Assembly: GCA_026002995.1 (NCBI GenBank)
Contig: BPGK01000001.1
Coordinates: 2,419,988-2,483,987, forward strand
Direction of reading: 5' to 3'
DNA length: 64,000 nt
Source: Gaiellaceae bacterium
GTDB lineage: Bacteria > Actinomycetota > Thermoleophilia > Gaiellales > Gaiellaceae
The notes below the pieces were generated by a model that saw only the letters and a program-made list of their open reading frames with translations, ran no database searches and had not been told where the DNA came from. A program made the translations under genes and the position numbers. This document shows positions 54,497 through 62,881 of this stretch, in pieces (position 1 is the first letter of the stretch; each line of letters begins with the position of its first letter).

Positions 54497-55738
54497 GTGG
54501 CCGACCCTGCCACCCGCGACCTCGCGATCGTCCTCTCGGGCGGAGGGATCAACGGCTTCCTGCTCGAGCTCGGCTTCCTCCGCAGGCTCCGCGAGTCGTC
54601 GCTCTGGCCGAGGCTCGGCTGGATCTACGGGACGTCCGCCGGAGCCCTCGCCGGCGCGATGGCCGCGCTCGACCGCTTCGAGGACCTCGAGCGCTTCCTC
54701 ATCGACCTCCAGCCCCACGACGTCTTCCGCCCGCGCCGCGTGTGGCAGCTCGCCGGAGGGCTCCACGACTACGCGCTCCCAAAGACGGTCGCGGCCCGCC
54801 TCGGCCCCCCGGAGGAGATAGCGGCCGCGCTCACCGAAGCGGAGATCGAGCTGACCGTCTTCGCGACCGACGTCTCGAGCTACCCCCACCTCGACGGCAC
54901 GCAGCACTTCGAGCTCGTCTACCCCGCGCACTCGACCGCCCCCCGCACGCTCGCCGAGGCGCTGCTCGCGTCCGCCGCCATCTCGGCCCTCGTCCTCCCC
55001 GTGACCGTGGACGGCGTGGTGGCGACGGACGGGAGCTGGGTGCGCAACTTCCCCCTCGAGCACGCGCACCGCAACCCCGAGGTTGGCGCGATCGCCGCCT
55101 TCCGCTACCTCGCAAGCTACCGCCCGACCGACGTCGCGCTCCTCGCGCGCATGCGCGAGCGGCTCGAGCGCTTCCGCGCCGTGCCGCCGGTGCGGGGGTT
55201 GCTGACGGAGCTGCGCCTCGCCGAGGCCCGCGTGGCCCGTGGCGAGCCGGCCCACTACGCGGAGCTCATCGTCCGCCTCATGCGCGTCGCGATCGCACGA
55301 AACACCGTGCTCGAGGAGCGGCTCGCCTCCGAGCGCGAGCTCTCGATCGTGGAGCTCGCCCGAGTCCGCGAGGCGGTAGTCGCGACGGCGCTCGCCGCCG
55401 CCCCGCGACGAAGACGGGCCGCGCTGCGCGCCGAGCTCGACGCGATCTTCGCCAACGCACGCTTCCCCTTCCGGCACGACCGGACGATCCCGACCCTCGT
55501 CGTCCGCGGCGCTCCGGGAGAGGACGCGCTCGACCCTTCGTTCCGCGGCGACGAGCCCTGGCCCGAGGAGCGCAAGTGGGCGCTCATCGACCGCGGCTAC
55601 CGCCTGACCGACGAGGCGCTCGAGACCGCGCCGCCGGAGCTGAGGGACGAGCACAGCGCGGAGCTGCGGGACGAGCAGGGGGCGGCTCACAGAGGGCAAT
55701 CGGGCCCCGGAGTCCCCGGGGCCCGATCCGGCGACTAG
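54497..55738 (+). CDS. Patatin-like phospholipase
   Basis: This 413-residue protein has the glycine-rich oxyanion loop LSGGGINGF near the start, the nucleophile elbow GTSAGAL at about residue 49-55 and the catalytic Asp in ATDGSWVRNFPL. A Ser-Asp dyad of this type cleaves acyl esters of lipids. Residues 200-330 are helical, and the C-terminal 60 are charged. The last codons include a terminator-like palindrome. It converges with and overlaps htrA by 4 nt. Confidence 0.88.
   Translation: MADPATRDLAIVLSGGGINGFLLELGFLRRLRESSLWPRLGWIYGTSAGALAGAMAALDRFEDLERFLIDLQPHDVFRPRRVWQLAGGLHDYALPKTVAARLGPPEEIAAALTEAEIELTVFATDVSSYPHLDGTQHFELVYPAHSTAPRTLAEALLASAAISALVLPVTVDGVVATDGSWVRNFPLEHAHRNPEVGAIAAFRYLASYRPTDVALLARMRERLERFRAVPPVRGLLTELRLAEARVARGEPAHYAELIVRLMRVAIARNTVLEERLASERELSIVELARVREAVVATALAAAPRRRRAALRAELDAIFANARFPFRHDRTIPTLVVRGAPGEDALDPSFRGDEPWPEERKWALIDRGYRLTDEALETAPPELRDEHSAELRDEQGAAHRGQSGPGVPGARSGD
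55699..55727. terminator. Bidirectional terminator-like hairpin inside patatin 3' end
   Basis: Perfect 12-bp arms (ATCGGGCCCCGG / CCGGGGCCCGAT) with a 5-nt loop lie at the very end of the patatin coding sequence, 8 nt before the 3' end of the convergent protease gene. It probably stops both transcripts, and it encodes the odd Gly/Pro-rich tail of the patatin. Confidence 0.6.
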
Positions 55739-56910
55739 CCCTGGGGGGAGGGGGGCTGTCGCCCGAGCGTGACGGTCACGCTCGTCTTCTTCCCGTCACG
55801 ATAGATCCCGAGCCGCACGCTGTCGCCGGGCTTCCGCTCGGCGATCGCGTCTCGGAGATCCTCGATCGAGGAGACCTGCTTCCCGTCGAAGGAGACGATG
55901 ATGTCGCCGCCGAGGACGTACGTCTCACCGGCGACGACGACCGACGAGTCGCCCGCGCGGAGGCCCGCCTTCGCCGCACCGCTTCCCTCCGAAACCGACT
56001 GGACGATGACGCCCTTCTCCACGGGGAGCTTCACCATCTCGACGAGGTCGGGCGTGATCGTCTGGCCCACGATGCCGAGGTAGGCGCGGTCGACGCGACC
56101 CGTTTTCAGAATCTGGGCGACGACCTCCTTGACCGTGTTCGAGGGGACAGCAAAGCCGATCCCGACGTTCCCCTGCGAGACGCCGCCGGTCTCGATTTGG
56201 GTGTTGACGCCGATGACCTCGCCGCGCGCGTTGAGGAGCGGCCCGCCGGAGTTGCCCTTGTTGATCGGCGCGTCGGTCTGGATCACGTGGTCGATCGCGA
56301 AGCGATTCGGCGCGGTGATGAAGCGCTGGAGCGCGCTGACGATGCCCGCGGTCGCGGTGCGCGTCAGCCCGAACGGGTTCCCGATCGCGACGACCGGATC
56401 CCCGACCCGTACGGTGTCGGAGTCGCCGAGCGGCAGGGGCGTGAGCGCGCTCGCGTCGGTGTCGACCTTCAAGACGGCGAGGTCGGTAGACGGGTCGACT
56501 CCCACGAGCTTCGCCTCGACCGTGTCCCGGTTCGAGAAGCTCACGCGAATCTCGGAGGCGTCGCGGACGACGTGGTAGTTCGTAACGATGTGGCCGGCCT
56601 TGTCGACGACGAACCCAGAGCCGAGGGCGCTCGACGGCGGCCCTCCGAACGGATCGACGCTCAGCGGGGCGCCGCTCGTCGAGGTGATCTGCACGACGCC
56701 CGGCGCGGCCCGCTCGTACACCTCGGCGACGTCCATCGCTGCAGTCGGCGGCGCGGACGCCCGCTCGGCCGAGGTCGTGACCGTCTCCGTGACCACCGTC
56801 GTCGAGTTCTCGAAGCCGCCGAGGAGCGCGACCGCCCCCACGGCGGCCCCCGCGCCGAGCGCGGCTGTCAGGAGGAGAGCAACCGCGGATCGGAGCGTGG
56901 AGGGAGTCAT
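55735..56910 (-). CDS. HtrA/DegP-type trypsin-like serine protease with PDZ domain
   Basis: The 391-residue envelope protease has an N-terminal signal/anchor segment (8-32), the catalytic triad H113 (VTNYHVV), D143 (STDLAVLK) and S221 (NKGNSGGPL), and a PDZ domain from about 285 to 385 (YLGIVGQTITPD, then GGDIIVSFDGKQV). Such proteases degrade or refold damaged exported proteins. It lies downstream of the PRC-like genes on the same strand and converges with the patatin gene. Confidence 0.92.
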   Translation of the reverse strand: MTPSTLRSAVALLLTAALGAGAAVGAVALLGGFENSTTVVTETVTTSAERASAPPTAAMDVAEVYERAAPGVVQITSTSGAPLSVDPFGGPPSSALGSGFVVDKAGHIVTNYHVVRDASEIRVSFSNRDTVEAKLVGVDPSTDLAVLKVDTDASALTPLPLGDSDTVRVGDPVVAIGNPFGLTRTATAGIVSALQRFITAPNRFAIDHVIQTDAPINKGNSGGPLLNARGEVIGVNTQIETGGVSQGNVGIGFAVPSNTVKEVVAQILKTGRVDRAYLGIVGQTITPDLVEMVKLPVEKGVIVQSVSEGSGAAKAGLRAGDSSVVVAGETYVLGGDIIVSFDGKQVSSIEDLRDAIAERKPGDSVRLGIYRDGKKTSVTVTLGRQPPSPQG

Positions 56911-56959
56911 GCGCCCATCCCTTATAGCCGCGGGCAGGTAAATCGCGCGTTAGTGACGC

Positions 56960-57340
56960 TTAAAGATCACGTTCGCCGCGGCCATCGGGCCGGGCCGTGA
57001 GCTCGATGGTGCCATCCGCCCTCAGCACTGCATGGAAGTCATCGAGGTCGGCGTCTACGACGACGAACCGTCGGGAGCGTGAGATCGCGGTCACGAGCGC
57101 GCCGGGGACGTGGTAGACGAGCCCACGCGAGACGCCTCCGCAGATGACCAGAACGAGCGAGGCGGGCCCCGTCCGAGAGACGCCGACAACCACACCGAGC
57201 GCGCCGTGCCGACCCCGCGCTTCGAACCCGATCGACGCCTCGAGATCGACGTCGTGGGAGTCAGACGTCGGTCGAGACTCAGATCGCCAGCGGGAGCGTC
57301 TCCGGAAGCCGCTCGAGCGATCTCCGCCGACACCGGACAT
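56960..57340 (-). CDS. PRC-barrel-like hypothetical protein (downstream paralogue)
   Basis: The supported part is GALGVVVGVSRTGPASLVLVICGGVSRGLVYHVPGALVTAISRSRRFVVVDADL, given here as a description of a run of beta strands at about 57010-57190, resembling a PRC-type barrel. The start is unclear: ATG 57340 overlaps the upstream gene by 62 nt, and no nearer ATG, GTG or TTG exists. It probably forms a pair with the 57279-57713 protein. Function unknown. Confidence 0.5.
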   Translation of the reverse strand: MSGVGGDRSSGFRRRSRWRSESRPTSDSHDVDLEASIGFEARGRHGALGVVVGVSRTGPASLVLVICGGVSRGLVYHVPGALVTAISRSRRFVVVDADLDDFHAVLRADGTIELTARPDGRGERDL

Positions 57341-57713
57341 AGATACGCCGTCGAGCACGGTCGACGCGTGAGACGAGTGACCACGGAGCGACCGGGTAAC
57401 GCCGGCGAAGCCTATGCCCGACCGCAACGACGATGTACATCGGAGAGCGACCCTCCGAGCAGACGATGTGATCGATCGTGCCGACGACACCGTCCCTCGC
57501 GACGACCCGATCGCCGACCCTTGGAAACGGTCGAGCTCCGCCTCGCAACTCGCCGAGATGACGACCACGGGGAGCCTCCTGTTCGACGCGACGAGCCATG
57601 TCGAGCCACAATCGCATCAGCGGGTGAGCGACGTGTCTCGGGATCGGTGCGTCGTGTTCGCATGCTGTGAGAATCTCCTCACAAACCGCCAGCCGCGCCC
57701 ATACTCGTGACAT
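57279..57713 (-). CDS. PRC-barrel-like hypothetical protein
   Basis: The 144-residue frame has an N-terminal helical part and a barrel-like half: FPRVGDRVVARDGVVGTIDHI, then YIVVAVGHRLRRRYPVAPWSLVSRV and RRIYVRCRRRSLERLP. That order of strands matches PRC-barrel/DUF2171-type modules common in actinobacteria. ATG 57713 shares the bases CATG with the start of the divergent histidine kinase; an AAGGAG 10 nt upstream supports it. An ATG at 57617 would leave the regulatory palindrome outside the gene and is the main alternative. Confidence 0.6.
   Translation of the reverse strand: MSRVWARLAVCEEILTACEHDAPIPRHVAHPLMRLWLDMARRVEQEAPRGRHLGELRGGARPFPRVGDRVVARDGVVGTIDHIVCSEGRSPMYIVVAVGHRLRRRYPVAPWSLVSRVDRARRRIYVRCRRRSLERLPETLPLAI
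57666..57705 (+). promoter_or_regulatory. 18-bp palindrome and -10 box of the two-component operon
   Basis: TGTGAGAATCTCCTCACA (57666-57683) has perfect 6-bp arms TGTGAG/CTCACA. A CATACT -10 box at 57700-57705 follows 16 bp later, so the palindrome covers the -35 region, as for an activator or autorepressor. The predicted start lies at the kinase ATG (leaderless). The reverse complement of 60138-60155 matches this site in 16 of 18 positions. Confidence 0.65.
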
Positions 57714-59439
57714 GACCTCGAGGCTCCTTAGCATGCGCTGGTGGCTCGCGCTGGCGTTCGCAGCGATCGCTGCCGTCACCGCCTTCTCGGTGGCGGAGGT
57801 CTTCACCTCGAGAAGCGAGGAACGGATTCGGGAGCGGAGTCGCGAGCTCGCAGCGGGCGAGGCGCTGACGGCCGCAGTCGAGCTCTCGGCCATCGAAGAG
57901 GGGGCAGCGATCAGCGCGGCTGCGCGAGCTCTGGGCGCCGAGCGCAACATGGCGCTCTTCGTTCTCGATCGACGCGGTCGCCTGCTCACGAGAGCCCGGG
58001 TCGACGGGATCTCCGTGCGAAGCCTGAGCAACTTCGACGAGCTCCGTAGCACCGCGCTCGCGGGACGGCGGCTGGTCGACACGATCGACGGGGGCCAGCT
58101 GGTGACCGTTGCGCTTCCGCTTCGCGGGGAGGACCGGGCGGCACTGATCGCGGTAGCACCTCGATCCGATCTGGAGGATGCGCTCGGTATCGTCCGCGCC
58201 GAGATCGCACGGTCGGCTCTGCTCGCGATCGGTATCGGCGCTGCGGTCGGGCTCATCGTCGCGTCGTTGATCACCCGACGGCTGTCGCACATCGCCGCCG
58301 CCGCACGAGAGATCGAGCAGGGCAACTTCGACCTTCGGCTCCGACCACGGTTTAGAGACGAGCTCGGCCTCCTCGCCGAGACGATCGACACCATGAGTGG
58401 GCGGCTACGCGCATCGTTCGCGCAGCTCGCCGACGAGCGGGATCGTGTCCAGCGACTCCTCGAGCAGCTCAATGAAGGAGTGATCGCGGTCGACGACGAT
58501 CTCGTCGTGGAGTTCGTCAATGCACGTGCACGGGCGCTGGTCGACGGAGAGCTCGAGCCGGGACAGCGACTTCCGGATCCGTGGCCAGGATTCTCGCTGC
58601 CGCGCGCGGCACGGGCACTCTTTCGCCCGGACGCTTCGTCGCTGACGACTCGGATCGAGCCCAGATCCGGCGCGTCCTACACGGTCGCTCTCCTGCCCCC
58701 GTCGGGGATGTCTCGCTCAGGTGTGATCGTGATCACGGACGACACGGAACAGGAACGACGAGAACGCGCAGAGAGAGAGTTCGTCATGTTCGCGGCGCAC
58801 GAGCTCCGGACGCCACTCGCCGCGATCGCCGGGGCAGTCGAGGCGCTGCGAGCTGGTGCGAGTGAGGAGCAGCTGCAGCGCGACCGGTTCCTCGCGGTGG
58901 TCGACCGACAGACACAGCGGCTTACTCGTCTCACGCGCTCCCTCCTAACTCTTGCGCGCGCGCAGACCCGCTCGGAGCAGGTGCAGCTCCAGCCGATCGA
59001 GCTCGCTCCGGTCTTCCGCGAGGTGGCCGCCGAACTCCCGACCACACCGGAAATGCACGTGTGTTGCCGAGACGTTGCCGCGCACGCACATCCAGAGCTG
59101 CTCCGGCAGGCTCTGGAGAACCTCACCACGAACGCGCTGAAGCATGCCGGCGGGAAGGATCTCGCGTTGCGGGCATCGCACACGGACGGCGGACGCTACG
59201 TCCGCATCGAGGTCGCAGACGGTGGGCCGGGAATCCCGTTCTCCGAGGCCGGCCGCGCCACCGATCGCTTCTATCGTGGCAGGGACGCCGGGTCAGATGG
59301 GTTCGGGTTGGGACTCGCGATCGTGCGCGAGGTCGTCGCCGCGATGGATGGCTCGCTCGCTTTTCGAAGCACGCCCGGCTCCGGCACTACTGTGTCGGTC
59401 ATGCTGCGGTCGGCTTCCCGACAACGGGGTTGTCTATGA
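57712..59439 (+). CDS. Membrane sensor histidine kinase
   Basis: The 575-residue kinase has TM1 at about 10-30, an extracytoplasmic sensor (31-165), TM2 at about 166-186, a HAMP linker (RRLSHIAAAAREIEQGNFDL), a degenerate PAS region (about 245-345) and HisKA with H363 in FAAHELRTPLAAI. The ATPase domain has NLTTNALKHA (N box), DGGPGIPF and GFGLGLAIVREV (G boxes). ATG 57712 fits the -10 box of the palindrome promoter; ATG 57733 is an alternative. The response regulator follows with ATGA overlap. Confidence 0.92.
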   Translation: MTSRLLSMRWWLALAFAAIAAVTAFSVAEVFTSRSEERIRERSRELAAGEALTAAVELSAIEEGAAISAAARALGAERNMALFVLDRRGRLLTRARVDGISVRSLSNFDELRSTALAGRRLVDTIDGGQLVTVALPLRGEDRAALIAVAPRSDLEDALGIVRAEIARSALLAIGIGAAVGLIVASLITRRLSHIAAAAREIEQGNFDLRLRPRFRDELGLLAETIDTMSGRLRASFAQLADERDRVQRLLEQLNEGVIAVDDDLVVEFVNARARALVDGELEPGQRLPDPWPGFSLPRAARALFRPDASSLTTRIEPRSGASYTVALLPPSGMSRSGVIVITDDTEQERRERAEREFVMFAAHELRTPLAAIAGAVEALRAGASEEQLQRDRFLAVVDRQTQRLTRLTRSLLTLARAQTRSEQVQLQPIELAPVFREVAAELPTTPEMHVCCRDVAAHAHPELLRQALENLTTNALKHAGGKDLALRASHTDGGRYVRIEVADGGPGIPFSEAGRATDRFYRGRDAGSDGFGLGLAIVREVVAAMDGSLAFRSTPGSGTTVSVMLRSASRQRGCL

Positions 59440-60128
59440 GCCCGCGCGTGCTCGTAGTCGACGACGAGCCCGACATTCTGGAACCGATCGCCTATTCGCT
59501 CGAGCGCGAGCATTTCGAAACCGTCTGCGTGAACAACGGAACAGCGGCGCTCGATCTCGCTCGGCGCGAGCGCTTCGACGTCATCGTTCTCGACGTGATG
59601 CTCCCCGGTCTCTCCGGGATGGACGTGTGCCGGACGCTCCGGAGCGAGAGCGATGTCCCCATCATCATGCTCACCGCGCGCGACGCCGAAGTCGATCGCG
59701 TGCTCGGGCTCGAGCTCGGCGCCGATGACTACATCACGAAGCCCTTCTCGACCGCCGAGCTCGTGAGTCGGATCCGGTCGATCCTCCGACGCAGGGAGCT
59801 CGATCGGGCACCCGCTCGTGGGAGTGCCGAGATCCGCGTCGGCGGAATCGTGATCGATCTCTCGAAACACTCCGTCAGCGTCGATGGACGCGACGTCGAG
59901 CTCACGCCCTCGGAGTTCCGCCTCCTCCTCCTGCTCGCAGAGGAGCCGGGGCGTGCGTTCACGCGCGATCAGATCATGGAACACCTCTGGCGCACACCGT
60001 ACGTCGGAGACACGCGTGCCTGCGACGCGCATATCTCGAACCTCCGGGGCAAGATCGAGCGCGACCCGGCGCACCCCGAGCGCATCCTGACTGTGCGCCA
60101 CGTGGGCTACAAGCTCGTTGCGGCATGA
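59436..60128 (+). CDS. OmpR/PhoB-family response regulator
   Basis: The 230-residue regulator has a receiver domain with acidic pair VVDDEPD, phosphorylation site D53 (VLDVMLPG), LTARDAEVDRVLGLELGADDY and K102 in ITKPFS. The winged-helix DNA-binding domain (about 130-228) has LTPSEFRLLLLLAEEPGRAFTR, VGDTRACDAHISNLRGKIE and a final VRHVGYKLV. It is paired with the kinase upstream. The shared palindromes at 57666 and 60138 are its likely targets (inference). Confidence 0.94.
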   Translation: MSPRVLVVDDEPDILEPIAYSLEREHFETVCVNNGTAALDLARRERFDVIVLDVMLPGLSGMDVCRTLRSESDVPIIMLTARDAEVDRVLGLELGADDYITKPFSTAELVSRIRSILRRRELDRAPARGSAEIRVGGIVIDLSKHSVSVDGRDVELTPSEFRLLLLLAEEPGRAFTRDQIMEHLWRTPYVGDTRACDAHISNLRGKIERDPAHPERILTVRHVGYKLVAA

Positions 60129-60137
60129 GAACGCCCG

Positions 60138-60179
60138 TGTCAGGAGATCCTCACACGGTGCGTACAGGGTCGGCATAGA
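60138..60179 (+). promoter_or_regulatory. Second copy of the palindrome, upstream of the Ig-repeat gene
   Basis: TGTCAGGAGATCCTCACA (60138-60155) is the 16/18 reverse-complement match to the site before the kinase gene. A CATAGA -10-like box at 60174-60179 follows 18 bp later, nearly the same geometry as the first site. The gene start at 60271 would have an 85-nt leader ending in GAAGGAGGT. Confidence 0.6.
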
Positions 60180-60270
60180 GCCGGGTTCCCGCTGAAGACG
60201 CGCCACCTACCGTGGAAGTCGTCACTCTCGACGACGGAACCGGCCGGAGGGCCGGTCGAAGGAGGTATCG

Positions 60271-61698
60271 ATGCTCCCTGCTCGAATTCACCGACGTCCA
60301 GCACGTCCCGGGTTCCGAGCCGGTCGGGCTGCGCTCTTGGCCGCGAGCGCACTCGCGCTCCTGGCACCCCTGAGCGGATCGGCGAGGACGCAGGTCGCTC
60401 CAGCGAACACCGCGCCGCCGACCATCACGGGGTCAGCGGTCAAAGGTGAGACCCTCGTGGCGAACACTGGGTCCTGGTCCGGGACGACTCCGATCAGCTT
60501 CGCGTTCGAGTGGCTTCGCTGTAACTCCGAGGGAGCAAGCTGCTCGACGATCTCCGGAGCGAGCGGGACGACGTACGTGGTGGCAAGCGCAGATGTGGGG
60601 AACCGCATCCGGCTACGGGTCACTGCGACGAACAGCGACGGCTCGGCTGCCGCGGTGTCGGATCCGACGGCCGTCGTGACCGAGACTGCGGGACCTGTCA
60701 ACAGAGGCGAGCCGGCGATCTCCGGGACCCCGGCCGTCGGCCAGCGTCTTCAGGCGACGCAAGGCTCATGGGAGGGGGCGCAGCCGATCACCTTCACCTA
60801 CCAGTGGGTTCGCTGCGGAGCGGACGGCGGCCTCCCAGACGGGAGCAACTGCGCGTTCATTCCCGGCGCTACCGGCACGAGCTACGTGCTCACCCAGCAG
60901 GACGTCGGCTTCCGACTCCGCGTTCGGGTCACCGCTACGAACGCGTCGGGATCGACGACCGTCGCGTCGAACGCGACCGAGGCCATCCGCGGCCAAGCGC
61001 CGGTGAACACGCGTCTTCCGCGCATCACGGGTTCTATGGTCGAGGGACAGACCGTCACCCTCGACCGCGGCACGTGGACCGGAGCGACACCCATCACCTT
61101 CACGTACCGGTGGCTGCGGTGCAATGCCGCCGGGGGCGCGTGCAGCGCGATATCGGGAGCCACAGGCACGCAGTACCGACTGACGTCCGAGGATGTGGAC
61201 AGGAAGATTCGGGTCGACGTCACCGCGCGGAATGCCTTCGGCGCGACGACCGTCCGCTCGGGCGAATCGGCCACGGTCGCCGCCTCCGGACCGGCAGGGA
61301 TCATCACTCTGCCGTCGGGTGAGCGCTCGATCCCCGTGACGAGCGTGCCGAAGGATCAACGACTCGTCGTCGCTCAGGTTCGGTTCGACCCGAACCCTGT
61401 GCGTTCGCGAACCGCTCCGATCACCGTCCGCGTGCGAGTGACAGACACGCGTGGCTTCGTCGTCAGAGACGCGATTGTGTTCGCGCGCTCGACCCCTCTC
61501 GTTACGCAAGCCACGCAGCCGCGCCGAGTCACCGCAGCGGACGGGTGGGTGACGTTCGTGATGCAGCCTCGCTTCTCGTTCCCGCAACCGCGCAACGGCT
61601 TCAACGTCCAGTTCTTCATCAAGGCGTACCGGGCCGGCGATCCGCCGCTCGCCGGTGTCGCTGCATACCGACTCGTGCAGGTGCGCCTGGCCGGCTGA
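60271..61698 (+). CDS. Secreted protein with three Ig-like repeats
   Basis: This 475-residue exported protein has signal peptide region RAALLAASALALLAPLSGSA with cleavage near residue 40. Three repeats of about 95 residues follow (about 46-137, 139-235, 237-330). Each shows the order GxxVxGxxLxxxxGSWxG, PIxFxYxWxRC, a Cys pair, SGATGTxYxLxxxDVGxxxRVxVTA and xNxxG. A C-terminal beta domain (about 345-475) follows. Strong ribosome site GGAGGT 4 nt before the ATG. Likely a surface or matrix protein controlled by the adjacent two-component system. Confidence 0.8.
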   Translation: MLPARIHRRPARPGFRAGRAALLAASALALLAPLSGSARTQVAPANTAPPTITGSAVKGETLVANTGSWSGTTPISFAFEWLRCNSEGASCSTISGASGTTYVVASADVGNRIRLRVTATNSDGSAAAVSDPTAVVTETAGPVNRGEPAISGTPAVGQRLQATQGSWEGAQPITFTYQWVRCGADGGLPDGSNCAFIPGATGTSYVLTQQDVGFRLRVRVTATNASGSTTVASNATEAIRGQAPVNTRLPRITGSMVEGQTVTLDRGTWTGATPITFTYRWLRCNAAGGACSAISGATGTQYRLTSEDVDRKIRVDVTARNAFGATTVRSGESATVAASGPAGIITLPSGERSIPVTSVPKDQRLVVAQVRFDPNPVRSRTAPITVRVRVTDTRGFVVRDAIVFARSTPLVTQATQPRRVTAADGWVTFVMQPRFSFPQPRNGFNVQFFIKAYRAGDPPLAGVAAYRLVQVRLAG

Positions 61699-61717
61699 CA
61701 CTTCCGGAGCCCGCTTC

Positions 61718-61755
61718 GACTGCCCGGCAGGTGCCATCGGCGCTGCCGGGCAGTC
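61718..61755. terminator. Bidirectional terminator hairpin
   Basis: Perfect 12-bp arms GACTGCCCGGCA / TGCCGGGCAGTC with a 14-nt loop lie between the Ig-repeat gene and the convergent metal transporter operon. Confidence 0.7.
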
Positions 61756-61771
61756 GCCGCGTCGGCGGAGC

Positions 61772-62881
61772 TCAGAACGTGATCGCTTGCCGAGCGAGGC
61801 GGCGACCGCGCTCGGTCAGGGCGAGAACGCCCGCCTGTTCGACCACGAGACCCCGGCGTTGTGCGGCCGCGACCACGTGTGCGATTCGACCCTCGTCCCA
61901 GCGCAGGTGCGCTCCAAGCCGGTCGAGCCGGCTCTCTTCCTCGGCCTCCGGCCTCCCTTCGTGCGTGGCGAGGTGGATCGCGAGCATGGCGAGGGCGAAG
62001 TCGACCCGCTGCCGCGCCCGGCGCCTGGCGCCGGCGAGGATCCCTCGCCCCGGCGCGAAGGCCCAGGCGAGCGCGAAGGCGGCACCGCAGCAGGCGGCGA
62101 TGCAGCCCGCGATCGAGGCGTCGAGCACGAACGCGAGCCAGTAGCCGGCGACCGCGCACCCCACGCCAATCGCCGCCGCTAGGAGTGTCACCCGCCAGAG
62201 CCTGTCGCTCAGGAGGTAGGCCGCCGCCGGCGGCGCAACCATGAGCGCGACGGTGAGGATCGATCCCACGGCATTGAAGGCGCCTACCGCCGTCAGCGAG
62301 ACGAGGGACATGAGCCCGTACGTGACTGCAGTCGGCGCGAGTCCCAGCGAGAGGGCGAGCGCCGGATCGAAGGTCGTCAGCTTGAGCTCCTTCCAGAAGA
62401 GCGTGAGCGCGGCGACGTCGACCGCCAGCACGACGGCCATGGTCACGAGCGCAGCCGGGCCGAGGTCGACTCCGCCGACGTGCACGCGGTCGAAGGGCGC
62501 GAACGCGAGCTCGCCGAGCAGAACCGTGTCGATGTCGAGATGCACGCTGCCCGCGTAGCGGGAGACGAGGATGACGCCGATCGAGAAGAGCACCGGGAAG
62601 ACGAGTCCGATCGCCGCGTCCTCGCGCACGAGCCGGGTCCGCGTCACGAGCTCGACGAGCGCCACGGTCACCACCCCCGTGAGCGCCGCGGCGACGAGGA
62701 GCAGCGGCGAGGTCGTCGACTGGGTGACGAAGAACGCGAGCACGATCCCGAGGAGCACGGAGTGCGTGATCGCATCCGAGACGAGCGACATCCGACGGAG
62801 CACGAGGAACACGCCGACGAGCGCGCAGGCCGCGGAGGTCAGGGACGCGATGGCGATGATCTCGAGCTGGCCCGACGTCAC
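61772..62881 (-). CDS. Metal (Mn/Zn/Fe) ABC transporter permease with C-terminal winged-helix-like tail
   Basis: This is a 369-residue ABC-3 family permease. GTG 62881 overlaps the previous stop (GTGA). It has eight or nine membrane spans with the family's SDAITHSVLLGIVLAFF, FWKELKLTTFDPALALSLG and GAFNAVGSILTVALMVAPPAAA. Permeases of this family usually end near residue 290; here about 80 more residues form a soluble tail (VDFALAMLAIHLATHEG, IAHVVAAAQRRGLVVEQ, LALTERGRRLAR) that reads as a winged-helix domain of the DtxR-like layout. A cytoplasmic sensing or regulatory role is possible. Confidence 0.85.
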   Translation of the reverse strand: MTSGQLEIIAIASLTSAACALVGVFLVLRRMSLVSDAITHSVLLGIVLAFFVTQSTTSPLLLVAAALTGVVTVALVELVTRTRLVREDAAIGLVFPVLFSIGVILVSRYAGSVHLDIDTVLLGELAFAPFDRVHVGGVDLGPAALVTMAVVLAVDVAALTLFWKELKLTTFDPALALSLGLAPTAVTYGLMSLVSLTAVGAFNAVGSILTVALMVAPPAAAYLLSDRLWRVTLLAAAIGVGCAVAGYWLAFVLDASIAGCIAACCGAAFALAWAFAPGRGILAGARRRARQRVDFALAMLAIHLATHEGRPEAEEESRLDRLGAHLRWDEGRIAHVVAAAQRRGLVVEQAGVLALTERGRRLARQAITF

